NCBI GenBank assembly: GCA_946406115.1 | Contig: OX291545.1 | Coordinates: forward strand, 25,539,153 to 25,603,152 | Direction: 5' to 3' | DNA: 64,000 nucleotides | DNA from: Apoda limacodes | Lineage: Eukaryota > Arthropoda > Insecta > Lepidoptera > Limacodidae | Shown here: one piece after another, positions 22,673 to 35,019 of the stretch | How the letters are laid out: every line of letters starts with the position of its first letter | Numbering within the stretch: position 1 is the first letter of the stretch | Program-made: the position numbers and the translations under genes | Notes under the pieces: generated by a model | What the model was told of the DNA's origin: nothing | The model's database searches: none | The model's input: the letters and a program-made list of their open reading frames with translations, nothing else

Positions 22673-23388
22673 ATTTCACATATTTCTTAGCTTAAATAAG
22701 GCAATGCTTACTAAGTAACACTTTAATATTTTAAATGCTTCTCTCGCCAGTGTGCCGTCGTCTAATACCACATATTCAATTTTAATACTTAATATAGTAT
22801 AGGGTGAATGGCAATACTAAACTACTAAACTAGCCCACGCTAGAAGTTATAAAAAGTAATCCCGTTACATCAAAGGTAATTTACAGTCCTACATTGTTTT
22901 TGAATTTTAGTTAGAAGGGTTGACCGATTAACCGAATTAAAGGCTTTTTTGACATCTATTTTAACAACACCTCGTAATTTGACATTACAAAAAAGTCTGC
23001 ACTGCGTGAATTACCGCTTTACATCTACTTTTAATGCCAAAATCTATTTGACTTATAATTTACGGTTTCCAAAAACATTCGTGAGTCTATTGCGAAATTC
23101 GTAACAGCGCAGCTTCGATGTGAGCCAACGAAATGTGATGCAGCAATTGGACGAATTCCACCATCTTTCTTTGAAAGTGCAATCAAATTTGAATGATACA
23201 TATTGGAATGATATTATCAAACACACTTAACATAAAATCACCAGTGAAGTAAGTTTTTTTAAAGCAATTTGCCTGTTTTGCCAAGTAATGGGCTAGTGAG
23301 GTCTTTTAAATGTTGCCGTGTAATATTATCCCCATTTTCTCAGTTGCATTATTCGAATAGGTACTTATTATGTAGGAAATGAATAGCG

Positions 23389-23684
23389 CTCGCTCACGCT
23401 TCAGTTAATCACTGCCCTTTCACCGAATAGTTATTTGTTTCTATAGATTATGGTATTAAACGAAATATTTCACTATTTAGAAATATTATCAAATGTAATT
23501 GTTTTGTTCAAAGGAGAGTGTGAACACATCGAGGTGTGAGGTGAGCTTTATCGTGAGCTACACAGCGCGGTACAAGAAGAGAGTCTAAATGAGCTAGCTA
23601 TCAGACCATTATCAGATAGGACACTTTGAACATAATCACATGATCAAAGTGTCCTAACTGATAATGGTCGCGAAGCGTGAGCGA
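23389..23684. repeat. Nested inverted repeats with a 66 nt hairpin
   Basis: The inner hairpin has arms 23604-23629 and 23644-23669, starting GACCATTATCAGATAGGACA on the left, with 25 of 26 positions paired around a 14 nt loop. An outer pair, CGCTCGCTCACGCTTC near 23389 and GAAGCGTGAGCGAG near 23671, also pairs. This is MITE-like, and the inner stem has the size of a microRNA precursor. No ORF. Confidence 0.75.
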
Positions 23685-24459
23685 GTCCTTTAGATCGTAC
23701 GTCATGTATCCAGCAAATTTCAAAATAAGAATGATGGTGTAAAAATCTTGCTGTGTTTTTTTTAATCAGGTACTGTCCCAGAAAAAGTGAAAAAAATAGA
23801 TTTTTTAAATTTTCATCTTTAATTTTATTTTCAACTACTTTCTTTTTTGAAAATTGTAAACAGAATCAAAAAAAAACTAAGTACTCAGTTAATTGTAGTA
23901 GATAGCATTCAAAATATTAGATTACTTGACAAATCTCTGTGAAAACACATTTAGACTGTGGTAGCATTGCTGGCTGATTTAGCTGGCGGGAAGCAGATTA
24001 TAGGTTGGTAAGTAATTGAAAGAAAAATAAACAAACAAACAGTAAGGGGCTAATAGCTCTGTAGAGGGTCTGCAGTGGGTGGCTCAATCATTCAATAATT
24101 CTCAATAAGTAACCATTACGATCTTGCGAATGCTAAAAAACAATGCAGTTAGTTAAAGTGAGTAATTTGTTTATGAAATGATGTAAATTTATTGTTGAGC
24201 CAGTACAAAAAATGGCAAAATTAAATCCTTAGTGGTTTGGTAAGTTTTTACTTCCCGTTGGCAAAGGTCCTTACTTTACTATCTACTAATTTAGGTAATA
24301 GAATTTTTTGATTTCAGATAAAAAGAATTAGGTTGCGTTGCAAGGACCTAAGTGACTAACGCGCAGTTAGGTTGAGGTACGGGCAGTTAGGTTGTTTTAC
24401 AGTCGAAATTAAATCGGAACTATTAAGCCCATCACACACGGAGCTATAATATATTTCCT

Positions 24460-24620
24460 CTCCGCCAGCGCTTAATTTGGTTTTTCTCAGCGTAGGATTT
24501 TTACGGCCACTCCTAGACTATAAGTAGTAAGAAAGTTTGCCATAGCAAGTTAAGTTTAAGAGATAAAAAGTAGCCTTTGACCTGCTCCGTCTTTTCAACT
24601 ATCCCTGTGCAAAATTTTAG
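24460..24620 (-). repeat. Interspersed repeat, inverted and diverged
   Basis: CTCAGCGTAGGATTTTTACG, GCCACTCCTAGACTATAAG and AAAAAGTAGCCTTTGACCTG correspond to the opposite strand of the repeat at 4169 (AGGAGTTGCC, GGCTACTTTTTACCTTG). Confidence 0.45.
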
Positions 24621-25023
24621 GGTAGACGTACAGTGTATCTTATAGTGCGGATCATCGTTGGATAGGTCGTTCAAAATTATGGGTGTGTAAAAACCATTAT
24701 TCGATTCAGTCCCTTTGTAAAATATTAAGCTATAAAGTGGTTAATTTTGTTAGAGTCAAATGTAGGCAAGTAAATGGTTGAGTTTGCAAAAAAATCACGG
24801 CAGTAGTACAAACATAGAACCAATTAAAAGGAAATTTATCACAGGAATAGTCGACCAACTTAGAAAAAGTACTCGGAGCAGTAAAAATTTCGAACTTATT
24901 CTATCGATGTTACTTAGCAAATATAATTTTATGAACGATATTAAACAACTGTCATAATCGAAATATCGTTTTTGACTTATTAGCCAAAATGTTCCAAAAA
25001 TTACAGTTATTCCTGTTATCCAC

Positions 25024-25270
25024 AGGTGGGGTTTCGCTTTCACTTTGCGTCCTGAGTGACGGAGGTTCGAAACCAGGCGTGTACCAATGAGTCTTTTTTT
25101 AATTTTTTAAGTACATTGATTATTCACACCACTGGCTTTTCGGTGAAGGAAAACATCGTGAGGAAACCTGCATACGTCAAAAAAAATGACGTATGAGAAG
25201 TCCACAATTGAGTTCGTTGAGGGCAGGCCGTGTCCCAGTGGTGGCGTGGGTAGCATGAGGCTGACTTGGA
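25024..25270 (+). mobile_element. tRNA-derived SINE
   Basis: The head carries a pol III B box (GGAGGTTCGAAACCAGG). The body has GTGTACCAATGAGTC, CACACCACTGGCTTTTCGGT and ACATCGTGAGGAAACCTGCA, and the tail has GTGTCCCAGTGGTGGCGTG and AGCATGAGGCTG. Relatives lie at 31412, 40957, 44975 and, inverted, 53828. It is the best preserved head in the window. Confidence 0.75.
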
Positions 25271-27014
25271 CGTTGATTGGAAATTCGGTTTAATTTAACT
25301 TAAACTTACAAAAGACTACTAAAATGATCGTACATAGTTTGATTACTTAATTTTAAAAATAGTACCAACAGGAGTAAAAAAAAACTTTTGACTTTATTTT
25401 TGTTGTTTGGTATATTAAAAAGTACTTACTTATGCGTAATCGTTAATTTCCCGCGCGCAAAACATGAACGTAATGTTTTTGTCGCCCTTATTGACCCCGA
25501 AAGTTAGCTCGCATACGAGTCATTTACCTTAATACTTTAAACATATAGATAAGTACATTACACTATATTCATGTTGCTCATAATACCAACATACTTACCT
25601 ATTTATGTGATATATTGTGCATCCATTGCATACGCAACCGTGTGATAACGACAGTCAATCTATTTAAAACTTGTTTTTATTTACGTGGGTCATTTGAAGA
25701 TTACTTAGAGAATGCACATTTACACTGAATAATAAGTTAGTGCTAATTTTATAAATGTTAAAAATGCACGTGAAACCGCCAACAGTAAAAAGGTGTTGCT
25801 TTTGTTTACCGTTGCGTCCTGGAATTATTATTTTTGCATATATTAATATTGTAAGTAAATAAATATTTTTTTTTAAGTGAAAACTTCTTTAGCGGCGCTG
25901 TGCACTTTTTTTGTGATGGGTAAAAACTGTTAAACTCGCGTCAGGTCACGTGTCCTGATCGAAAATTCGTAAGTTGTCACTCGCGTTAGGACACGACCTT
26001 TATTTACATTAGGTTAGTTTTTATTTTTAGTATATGGCGATTATGAGTAGTACATGGAGGTTGGATATGGGATTTTAACTCTATGACAGATTGAGCTGTC
26101 AAATATACAACGACAAAAAAGTAAATAAACAAAAGTTATTAATTTTAAAAAATAAATATGGCTAAGAAGTGATGGGAAGTAAATAGCGAGTATGTTTTCA
26201 CTTCTGCCGGCACTCCCGGAGTGCAACCCGTTTTTTTTATTTAATTCATATATACAATAAAATTTGCTTTATTGCAAACTAAGTAATGTAAAACAAATCA
26301 TAAATTTGAGGGCCTATACCTACCTTTTACAACTTGAAATTCTAGAAGTCACTGAAAATTTGAAACATATTTTAATTTTTATAATTTTATTAATTGTATT
26401 TATTTAATTATAATAATTAATTTATTATATTTTATTTATAGTTGTGCTATTTTTATAAATTATCCTGGATTGTAATATTTCTCCTTGTTGAATTTAGGTG
26501 TGTGTGATTTTCTCCTTTCTCTGCTCAACTAAAATAATCAGGCATTTTAGAATATTTATGTATCCCAGGAAGGAACTGAATTTATAATTTGGAAGACGAA
26601 CGTAGTAGTACCTAGTTGAATCTTAACATTCCGATTTAGTTCTATGTTACGCGTTTATATTTATAGTGATGCAAATTGCAGGACCAAGACGAGAATTTCC
26701 TCGGACTCTTCGTGCGTCATGCACCGAGACCTTTAGTCTTGTTATTTGTCTTGGTCTTGCACAACAAGTCTTGGTATTGGTATCGCTCTTGACTTTTGCG
26801 AAACAGCACGACTCTTGCCATTAATAAAGGTAAAATATAGGTAAACGAAAATTCCATTTTATAACAGAAGCCTCTGTGCAAGGAATACTGGCCATTTTGG
26901 ACTAATAAAAACTAATGATCGAGCCTTGGAATGACATTATTACCATATCACAATAAAAAATAATTGTAGTAACCCGAACACTACCAAAATATTTTTAAAA
27001 GTTAAAGAGAGGTT
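25271..27014. other. No gene seen
   Basis: AT-rich DNA without a convincing exon. The ORF at 26041-26226 shows no domain. Confidence 0.5.
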
Positions 27015-27205
27015 ATTTCAAAAGGTTTTCTCTAAGGACTACAGTATGGGGTTCTTCAAAAAAGAAGTTATTAGATTTCTGAAGGGTCGGCAACGCGCGA
27101 TTGATGCCCCTAGTGTTGCAAGCGTCCATAGGCAACGGTGACCGCTTACCATCAGGCGGACCGTAGGCTTGTTTTACCTTAGTGGTATAAAAAAAAAAAA
27201 AAAAA
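27015..27205 (+). mobile_element. CR1/Jockey-type 3' end copy with poly(A)
   Basis: Starts in the [16 protein letters not shown] region and runs to the 3' UTR and an A run at about 27190-27205. It is very close to the copy ending at 16171 (AGTTATTAGATTTCTGAAGG, GTCGGCAACGCGCGA), so a recent, severely 5'-truncated insertion. Confidence 0.8.
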
Positions 27206-27540
27206 TTAGTATCTGAGGAACTAGTTAATATTTATTTCCCTATAAATCAAGGACGTCCTTCCTATAAATTGATTCTTTTTTTTTTTTTTTGTAGTGTATG
27301 TATGCTGTTGAATCTAGTAAGAGTAATCTAGGAATATGTGTATGTGTAATATATAGTATCTTCACGGTTTTTATCATCAGAAGGGGGTAAGCAGTAGCCG
27401 GATACATACCCACATCATAATGTGGGGTGTAGCTTCTTTTCCCAACCAATTTAGTCCTGCGTGACTAGGGGTAAGCTTATTGCCGCAACACTGCTTCTGA
27501 TAGCAGTATATCTTTAAAGTAATAATTGTAGTTTAAATAA

Positions 27541-27990
27541 TAAAAAAAATAGGCCAAGTGCGAGTCGGACTCGCGCACGAAGGGTTCCGTACCATTATAT
27601 ATAAAAACGGCAAAATAATCACGTTTGCCGTATGGTAGCCCCCCTTAAATATTTTTTATATTTTAATTTATTTATTTATTATAAAGTTAATATATAACTG
27701 AATATTCTGTGAATATATCAAGCGTCTACCTGTTGCCGGTATCAATAGGTATAGAGTAAAAGCAAAAAAATCACGTTTGTTGTATGGGAGCCCCTTTAAA
27801 TATTTATTTTATTCTGTTTTTTAATATTTGTTGTTATAGCGGCAACAGAAATACATCTTCTGTGAAAATTTCAACTGTCTATCACGTTTCATGAGATACA
27901 GCCTGGTGACAGACGGAAGGACGGACGGACAGCGGAGGCTCTCTTAGTAATAGGGTCCCGTTTTTTACCCATTGGGTACGGAACCCTAAA
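27541..27990 (+). repeat. Complete-looking 'AAGTGCGAGTCGG' repeat element
   Basis: Begins GGCCAAGTGCGAGTCGGACT, CGCGCACGAAGGGTTCCGTA and ends GGTCCCGTTTTTTACCCATT, GGGTACGGAACCCTAAAAAA. The start GGGTTCCGTACC and end GGTACGGAACCC are inverted repeats of each other. An internal direct repeat is seen (CACGTTTGCCGTATGG near 27623, CACGTTTGTTGTATGGGAGC near 27772). Non-coding. Fragments lie at 9160, 12424 and 51535. Confidence 0.65.
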
Positions 27991-27999
27991 AAATTAAAT

Positions 28000-29099
28000 A
28001 GTAGTTAATAGTGTTTAAATAGACAGAAGAATATACCTCATTACCAGTTCCAGATGTCAGGAATGGATATTTACATTAACAAAGATCAGTCCTCAAATCT
28101 AGTATTTCCAGTAGAGTTCTTTTCTTAACTTTTTTAGTAGTTGAAGTCTTGTTTTGTTTTATGTCTAAAGACGAACAAAATGTGATGTGTCCCACTAAAA
28201 GACTTGATTCAGTCCAATTATGTATGGAGATTGGCCATTCCATTTGAATTTACAAATGGACCCGGTAGGTAACGCTGCCGTTTCTGTTCTCCTAAACGGC
28301 GAACAAACACATAATTTTGAGAAAATTAAGCACTTGAGATGTACTCTGATCTTTGTCAGTGTCATAGTCAATTTATTCATTTATATCGTCACTTGAATCA
28401 TCACATCGTGGTATGGTGCGATTGTGGCCTCTTCTTGCAAATATCCTCTTGGATGTCCAACATTGATCATATTTCTGCCCTACCTGTAACAATAGAGACT
28501 ATCATAAAAACAAAAAAAAAAAAAAACTACGAATAGGTAACACAAAAATAAATAATGTCATAATAAAATACCTTCATTAGTGTCCAAGCTGCCCCGGGGT
28601 GTGCAAGTAGCCCTAATTAACAGTAGCGACTTTGTTACTATGATTAATAATTTAGTAAAATTATAATGATTTTTAATTCATAACCACCATGTATGGTATT
28701 TTTCGAAACTTCGTTTCGATGATACATTACAATTATAGTGTTATAATGACCTATTTAGTATTGTAACTTCCCGCAATAACCTCTTATTTAATCTCATGGC
28801 CGTTCAACCTCTAGCTCAAATGTTTTAGATTATTTTTTTTCTCGGAAAACTGATTGTTAAATTCGGTGACAGGGCACATTCAGACAACATTCCGATTTTG
28901 GTTATTTCCATATATATGAGGGGCTGGCCATAATTAATTATAATAATATAATAAATTTATTTATTGATAGCCAGATACATAGAAAACCATACAAAGAAAA
29001 AAGTAATATATAAAAGAAAAAGTAGTAGTTGAACAATTTTGGTATCAAGGTCTTGAGTTCCCTGGCTCCCAAGATAGGAAAAAATATCCTGTGTTACAG
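28000..29099 (+). other. Upstream of the membrane-protein gene
   Basis: The missing first coding exon and promoter of the gene at 29100 should lie here or further left. I found no ATG exon with a matching donor that I would defend. Confidence 0.4.
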
Positions 29100-32000
29100 G
29101 AACCAGTGCCCCCCTGTCGTTTGCTTACCATTTTCACTGAGTACTAGGTTATACATATTTATTTGTATATCATTATTAATTGCAATCGGAGATTCAGTTT
29201 CGTATTATGCGAGAACTAGCTGGGTGGGAAAACCCGCGCCATTTCATTATTGCCGTTACAAATAATGATGTCAATGATCTAACAGAAATGCTGAAGGCAA
29301 CTGAAATCAATATCTATATCAATTTCTAATGGTTTAATTTCCGAAACAAACCGAATTTTCATTCTTTTTTTTGGAGCTTTGGAATGTACCAATAATATTT
29401 TAGAGATCTTTTTACTTTTCAGATATTTTCACTCCTGGCCGAAGGATGCCTATTTATAACGGTGGAACTAAGAAAAGCATCAATTACCGATGAGACCTCT
29501 TCGTTAGAAGTAGTGACCTCTACGGTGCTTTTCAGCATATTTGGGATGATTCTGATACTCAATATACTGCTTCTAGTGGCTGGTTATCAGGTAAATAACT
29601 TTTAAGATGCATCTAATTTTTTTGTTGCTTGGCGCCTCAAGTCAGTTCTAAGTATTTCTTGCTTTGTTGCGCACAAAACTTTGAACCCTAAAATTTTATA
29701 GATGCTTAAACATATATGATTTACTTAAAAGCATAATTTTTTTATTGCCTGGCATCTTAAGTCAGACTGTTCTTAGTATTTCTTCAGCTGTAGGCTAACC
29801 AACTAAATAAAAAAAATCGTACAGGCAGTAGGTATAATGCTATCGCACATCAAACTTTGTAACTTTGTTGTGATAATACCATTTCTTTTGTGTGTAAATA
29901 TAAAACTGATAATTAAAATAAACGGGTATGAAAACCTTATGACTATACCTCTGTCCGTAGCTGTGTCCGTAGCTGTGTCTGTAGTTGTAGATAGGGGATT
30001 ATACTCATGAATTTAAAAGTATACCTCCCTATAGGGTTCTCATTTTCAAGAAGGGAGTGATTCGAGTTATAATCGGTCGCCAATGCACGAGAATCGGCAC
30101 ACGATTGGGGAAGAATAACCGAATTCTTCTCCAATCGTGAGTCGTTTTTTTTAACCACTTTGGTGTTAAACAAGCCGACGGCCTTACTAATGTTAAGTGG
30201 TAACCGTAGATTCTTTAAGTTTGCCATGCCATCCATCCAACTCGCTTATTGGCGACCGTTGTAAACTAGACTCACTCCCTACCTTACACATAATTTTTAG
30301 TAATATTAATTAAGTATATTAAGTAATATCGGCAATCGACTTTAAGAAAGAAGAAAACACTTTTCTCAATGATTTGTGCGCGTAAGGTTTACTTATTAAA
30401 TTTGTAGCAAGTTTTTGAAGGCGGTAATTCTAGTGATTGGTACACACTTAACAGTCCAGATATTAAAAACTACTGAACTGATTATGATGCAATTTGCTCT
30501 TTTCCTAAATTAAACGGTACCTTATTCAATAATAATCTTAAAAGTACGATTACTATTCTTTGAGAAATACATGGACAAGCATACATACTTACTCGTACCT
30601 ACATACAACCATACACTTATGAAAATTGGCACATCTGTTTAGAAGCTCACAGACAGGGTCGAATTGATTTACTCTTTTTTTAAGTAGCTTAGAAAGGAAG
30701 GCGTAAGGCGCACCGCTGTCGCTTTGTCGACGCAGCTTCAACGCTTGATACGATAAGCATTTTTTCTGTAAAATTTTGAATAAACCTGCACCTAAAAAGG
30801 AGGAGTCGATTGAAAATACGAGTATTTAATACAATCTTTCAGAAAGACGTACCCATGTTGCGTTTGTACAATTATTACGCGGTGGCGACTACCCTGGCGG
30901 CGCTAGTTCCTACTCTCATCCTATCTTCACGACAGATGGTTGTCGAAGTGTTAGCTGCATTTTTTGCTATCGGTAAGTTTTAAGAAACGTTTCACTCAGT
31001 TGTCAAGACTGTACAATTTTGTCACTGAAGTTAGAATTTTAACTCTCCTGCAAAACACGGCACCATCTCGGCATATACGTATTTAATACCTACTTCGTAA
31101 ATACTGGGCAACAGCGTTTTCATTAAAAATAAACACCGCCAGGAAAGACGAACGTGATTTCATTGATAGTAGGTGAGTTTACCATGTTTCACGTAGTTTC
31201 CAAAAGTAATAACAGATGGGGTTTTTTTTTTCTAGTATATAAAATATAACTTGTCAACATTCATTTCACCATAATTATGTTTGAGTACTTTTTTACCAAT
31301 GTATCTCAGTAATTAATTTATAACTTGCGTATTATAGCTAACTTCAGAGACAAAAAGATTCGTGGCAAGCATTGTAATTAGCCTATCGCATATTAATAAG
31401 TGGATGCCAAGTAAATCAGTCGCGGTCGAGTGGTTAAGGTGTCTGCCTCCTTTCCTAAGGGGAGGATATTTAAACCCGGCGTGTACCAATCACTCTTAAC
31501 ACTACGACACTTTTCTTAATAAAACCTGCAGACGTCATAAAAAAGAAGTATGTGAAATCCACAATCCGCAACGGGCCAGCGTGTGGACTATGGCCCAAAT
31601 TACCCTAGCTTTAAGACTACTTAAAGAAAACTTAAAGACCATTCCAATGAGCCCAAACAGACACCTCTACTGTAAATTGGCGAGGATTCAGGTATCCTGA
31701 AAATTCTAGGTGATGCTGCATCATTAGGTCGAGGTAACTTTATTCTTTCAATATCATTGAAGTAGCAGGACAACTAATTTCGAATCGATCATAAAAGATC
31801 ACTCGTGAAAGTATCCCTTTATTAATTAGAGAAGGAGATGATGATCTTCAAACGGCTTCTCAGGTTTTCTTGAATCATAGTTAGGAACACCCTATATAAA
31901 GTCACCATTCAATAATAATAAACAAAAAAAATATTCAAAAACGTATCATCCGTTTGAAAGCCATGATGTCGCAGACAGATACAGGGATTGCTACACAGAT

Positions 32001-32299
32001 ACAGGGATAGATACACAGATAGACATGTTAAACTTATAACACCCCTAAGTTTGCGTCAGGGGGTTAAAAAGAAATAGTAAACACTGAATTTTATTATAGC
32101 TTCTAACACTTCTTGAGTAGTAAAACATGTAAACAGTGAAGATAATATGCTTCTTGCAGTGGTTCAATGCTACGTCATAAATCTGGTAAGGAGTGAGGTG
32201 GTGAAGCTTGAAAACCAGAAATCTGACTGTGGAGAAGAAGCGTACGAAGCTGACGATGAGACCATCGACTATCCACTGGACGAATCTTTAATTTGCTAA
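29100..32299 (+). CDS. Small four-helix membrane protein, LAPTM/DUF4728-like, first exon missing
   Basis: Exons 29100-29223, 29423-29590, 30843-30972 and 32160-32299 (stop TAA). The last three join in phase with strong sites. The donor of the first (TGG|gtggga) is the weakest call, and its acceptor (GTGTTACAG) implies an earlier start exon. The protein reads CPPVVCLPFSLSTR and a first membrane helix (LYIFICISLLIAIGD), then a helix around TVLFSIFGMILILNILLLVA, a third around YAVATTLAALVPTLIL, and a fourth around VVEVLAAFFAIVVQCYVINL. An acidic cytoplasmic tail (EEAYEADDETIDYPLDES) follows. A Cys-rich N-terminus, four helices and a YVINL-type end resemble insect LAPTM-like/DUF4728 proteins, but similarity is by shape, and no catalytic motif is visible. 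Introns 2 and 3 contain retroposon pieces. Confidence 0.65.
30100..30139. repeat. Short hairpin in an intron
   Basis: Arms CACGATTGGGGAAGAAT (30100-30116) and ATTCTTCTCCAATCGTG (30123-30139) pair at 16 of 17 positions around a 6 nt loop. It sits at the poly(A) end of the inverted retroposon piece at 30146-30290. Confidence 0.7.
30146..30290 (-). mobile_element. Retroposon 3' end related to CR1 copies
   Basis: On the - strand TTACCACTTAACATTAGTAA, GGCCGTCGGCTTGTTTAACA and CCAAAGTGGT then an A run parallel the CR1 3' UTR (CGCTTACCATCAGGCGGACC, CTTGTTTGCCACC), but are diverged. The ORF over it (29943-30236) is not a gene. Confidence 0.55.
31412..31615 (+). mobile_element. SINE with a tRNA-Ser-like head
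   Basis: The head GTCGCGGTCGAGTGGTTAAG reads like a Ser tRNA 5' half. It is followed by the shared GGCGTGTACCAAT, ACCTGCAGACGTCATAA, TCCACAATCCGCAACGGGCC and GACTATGGCCCAAAT tail. Parts of the body are deleted. Confidence 0.65.
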
Positions 32300-34866
32300 A
32301 TCGACATACTCTTAATTAGGGCTTTTATTTTATGTTAAAGTGTATGCCTTTGGTAACAAAACACAAAATTTTAACAAAAAAATTAATCCATCGATAACCC
32401 CCTAAAGCAGCCATACTGACAGAATATCAAGCTAAATCGTATCGTAGCAAGTATAACTCGCAGCACGTAAGTTGAACCTGCGCAGTAACACAGTTTTGGT
32501 TCGTTAGTACATTTGTCCGTACTGTACCTGCGCAGACGGCCGCCATTTTCGTTCAACTACGTGACGCGAACTATACCTGGTATCTTCGCTTTGTGTCGGA
32601 TGCCAATGCCAATTTATATCTACAACATTGTTTTTACATTCGACTTCGATGCTAAGAAACCACTTACCTAGCTTTATGTTTTATCATTAGGTATGTCTTT
32701 TTATTTTACTGGATTTTTACTTTTTAGCACAGTTTTTGATTTTTTCATAAAAAATGATTAATTTTTTTAATGTTTATTTTCCACTTGAAGTATCTTAAGT
32801 TATCTATATCAATTGAAACACTTGAAAAACGTACCATTAAGAATTTTCAGTGGCCATATATGTGGTCTTCTTCATTAGTTCCTCTTTACCAAATGAGACT
32901 TGCTGATTGCAAATGCTTGATTTGTTACTAGAAATATCAAAAACACTATGTGTATGCTAAAAATATTTGAGCAGTTCTCTCAATTCCTTAGGTACCCATT
33001 CCATGTTCTAAAAAAACCCGGTGGTAAAAAGTTTTACTAAATGCTGTTACTGTCGAAAGCAGGAGAGAGAGCAAGGGAGGGTTTGACACCGGGCAGAAAT
33101 GTGTTCAGCGGGTTCGAATTAGTCTAAAAAACCCTATGGTAAAAAGATTCACTAAATGCCGTTGATTCTCGAAGAAGCAATTTGAGATTTTTACGCCAGG
33201 TAAATAGTGTTTACCTGTATATGTATTTTAAAAAAATAAACTGACTCATTTATTAACGTATCAAACTACTGGGTTATACTTGAAATTTTGCACTATGGTT
33301 TTTGTTTTAACTAAGTGAGCGCTGAGAAATAAGAATGGCAATTCTTTCTGAAAAAATTGATATTTAAAATGATTCGAATCGAAATCTGATAAATCAATTA
33401 AAAAAAATCTTTATAGGATGGCGTAAGTTAGCCCAAATAAAGTGTCGCTTATGTTTAGTCCTGTATCATAATGCGGACCTTACGCCAAAATATATGAAAA
33501 TGCGGATTAAAAAAATACTGATTCATTAATTTTATACTTCCATTTTTCAGTACTTTACCGTATATTCACTCAAAATAATTTTCTCACAAAACTCAAAAAA
33601 GTGACAAACAGTCGTCTTCTATTTTATTTTGTTTTCAATTTTATATCATGATGACTGATAGATAATAAACGGCAAAATATTTATATTTAAGTGATTTAGG
33701 TACTTATTTTGATATTTTGAAGCAAGTACCTACCGTAGTAAAAAATCTGAATTAATTTGATATTTATTTTATCTGGACGCAAACAAATGAATAGGTACAA
33801 TACAACGATAAACAAACCACAGGTCACAAACTAAATATAGCCATCTTGAGTTTTTGATGCACATTCAAATATTTCTTTTCAAATCATAAAAAAAATTACT
33901 TTCTAGAATTTTGAAAAATCGATTCGCTGGATTGATTCAATATTAATTGTAATTATAATTATAATACGAAATAAATTATAAAACAATAATATATCGTTTA
34001 AAAAAAAACGTTTTTTGGTACAAAAAATCGATTCTTCGATTAATCTATCTCAAACGGCCATGCCCTAATAAGAAAGATTTTTGGAAAATCCATATTATAA
34101 GGGAATAGAATGGGGGTTAGAAGTTTGTATAGAGTTTTTTAAGTTAAATGCATAAAAATTGGTGTTTAGGTTTAAGGTTGAAAATAAAGAGAGGGAAAAA
34201 AAGGGGATGAAAATTTGTAGTAGAATTCAGATATTTTTGCAGCTATAACCCTTAACAGTTAAAAGCTTTATTTACAAGTCCATACATTAAGTAGTTCACA
34301 TTCTGCATTGGGCCCGTGGACTATGGCCCTAATGAGGGTAGGACGTGCCACAACAATAAGGACGTATAATGCTTAAAAAGATTTATTCGGTGCACTTATC
34401 AATTTAATGAATGAAGTAACGGTTACTTGCAAATAGAAAAAAATGGTTATAAGGTGTTTTTATTTTGTAAGTTAATACCTATATTTTCGACTATAATAAT
34501 AATATTGTCTATATAAAGTAACATTAAATGCTGTTTGTTGGTACTTAACCGGTACCGGTTGCACCTATTAGGACTTCCTTGAATAAATGATAGTAATTGT
34601 CTGAATAGGGCTTCTAGTAAAAGAAAAATGAAAAAGTATACTAAGAAAAAGGGATTTTCGGAAAACAGTGAAATTCCTTTTTTCTATTGGATTTTTGTTT
34701 AAACTTATTTATTTTTTTTTGCACAAAATAACGTCAGCTTGTGATTTATAAACTAGATAAATAATATTCGTATAAAAGTGCGATCCTTTGAAGAAACGGT
34801 TATTTTACACACAGCAATTATTTTGAAAGCAACAATATTAAAAAGAATTTTTATTTAAAATAAATT
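32300..34866. other. No gene seen; one CpG-richer patch and a direct repeat
   Basis: At 32440-32600 the word CCTGCGCAG occurs twice, with GCCGCCATTTTCG between genes, giving a small CpG-richer patch that could be a promoter. At 33009-33058 and 33122-33172 a roughly 45 bp stretch (GGTAAAAAGTTTTACTAAATG and a variant) is duplicated. A SINE tail lies at 34290-34370. No exon recognised. Confidence 0.45.
34290..34370 (+). mobile_element. SINE tail fragment
   Basis: TGCATTGGGCCCGTGGACTA and TGGCCCTAATGAGGGTAGGA correspond to the tail of the SINEs at 31412 and 44975. No head. Confidence 0.5.
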
Positions 34867-35019
34867 ATGGTAAAGTGGTACGCGATATATAGCAGCTGGT
34901 TTGCGAGTGAGAAAAGCCTGAAAGCCGCAAACAACGCCGTGGGCGGAGAGCGCACGACATGGCACGTCATGTTGCACCACGGTTGCACCACAGCTTTGCA
35001 CCCCGCTATGGACTCTTAA
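34867..35019 (+). CDS. Possible 50-codon small ORF
   Basis: ATG to TAA, 50 aa, starting MVKWYAIYSSWFASEKSLKA. In an AT-rich region its third codon positions are unusually rich in G and C, which favours coding, though the opposite strand is also open (34855-35046). No signal peptide, membrane segment or known domain. It could be an isolated small gene, an exon, or a piece of an old mobile element (GTTGCACCAC is locally repeated). Not recognised. Confidence 0.3.
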   Translation: MVKWYAIYSSWFASEKSLKAANNAVGGERTTWHVMLHHGCTTALHPAMDS

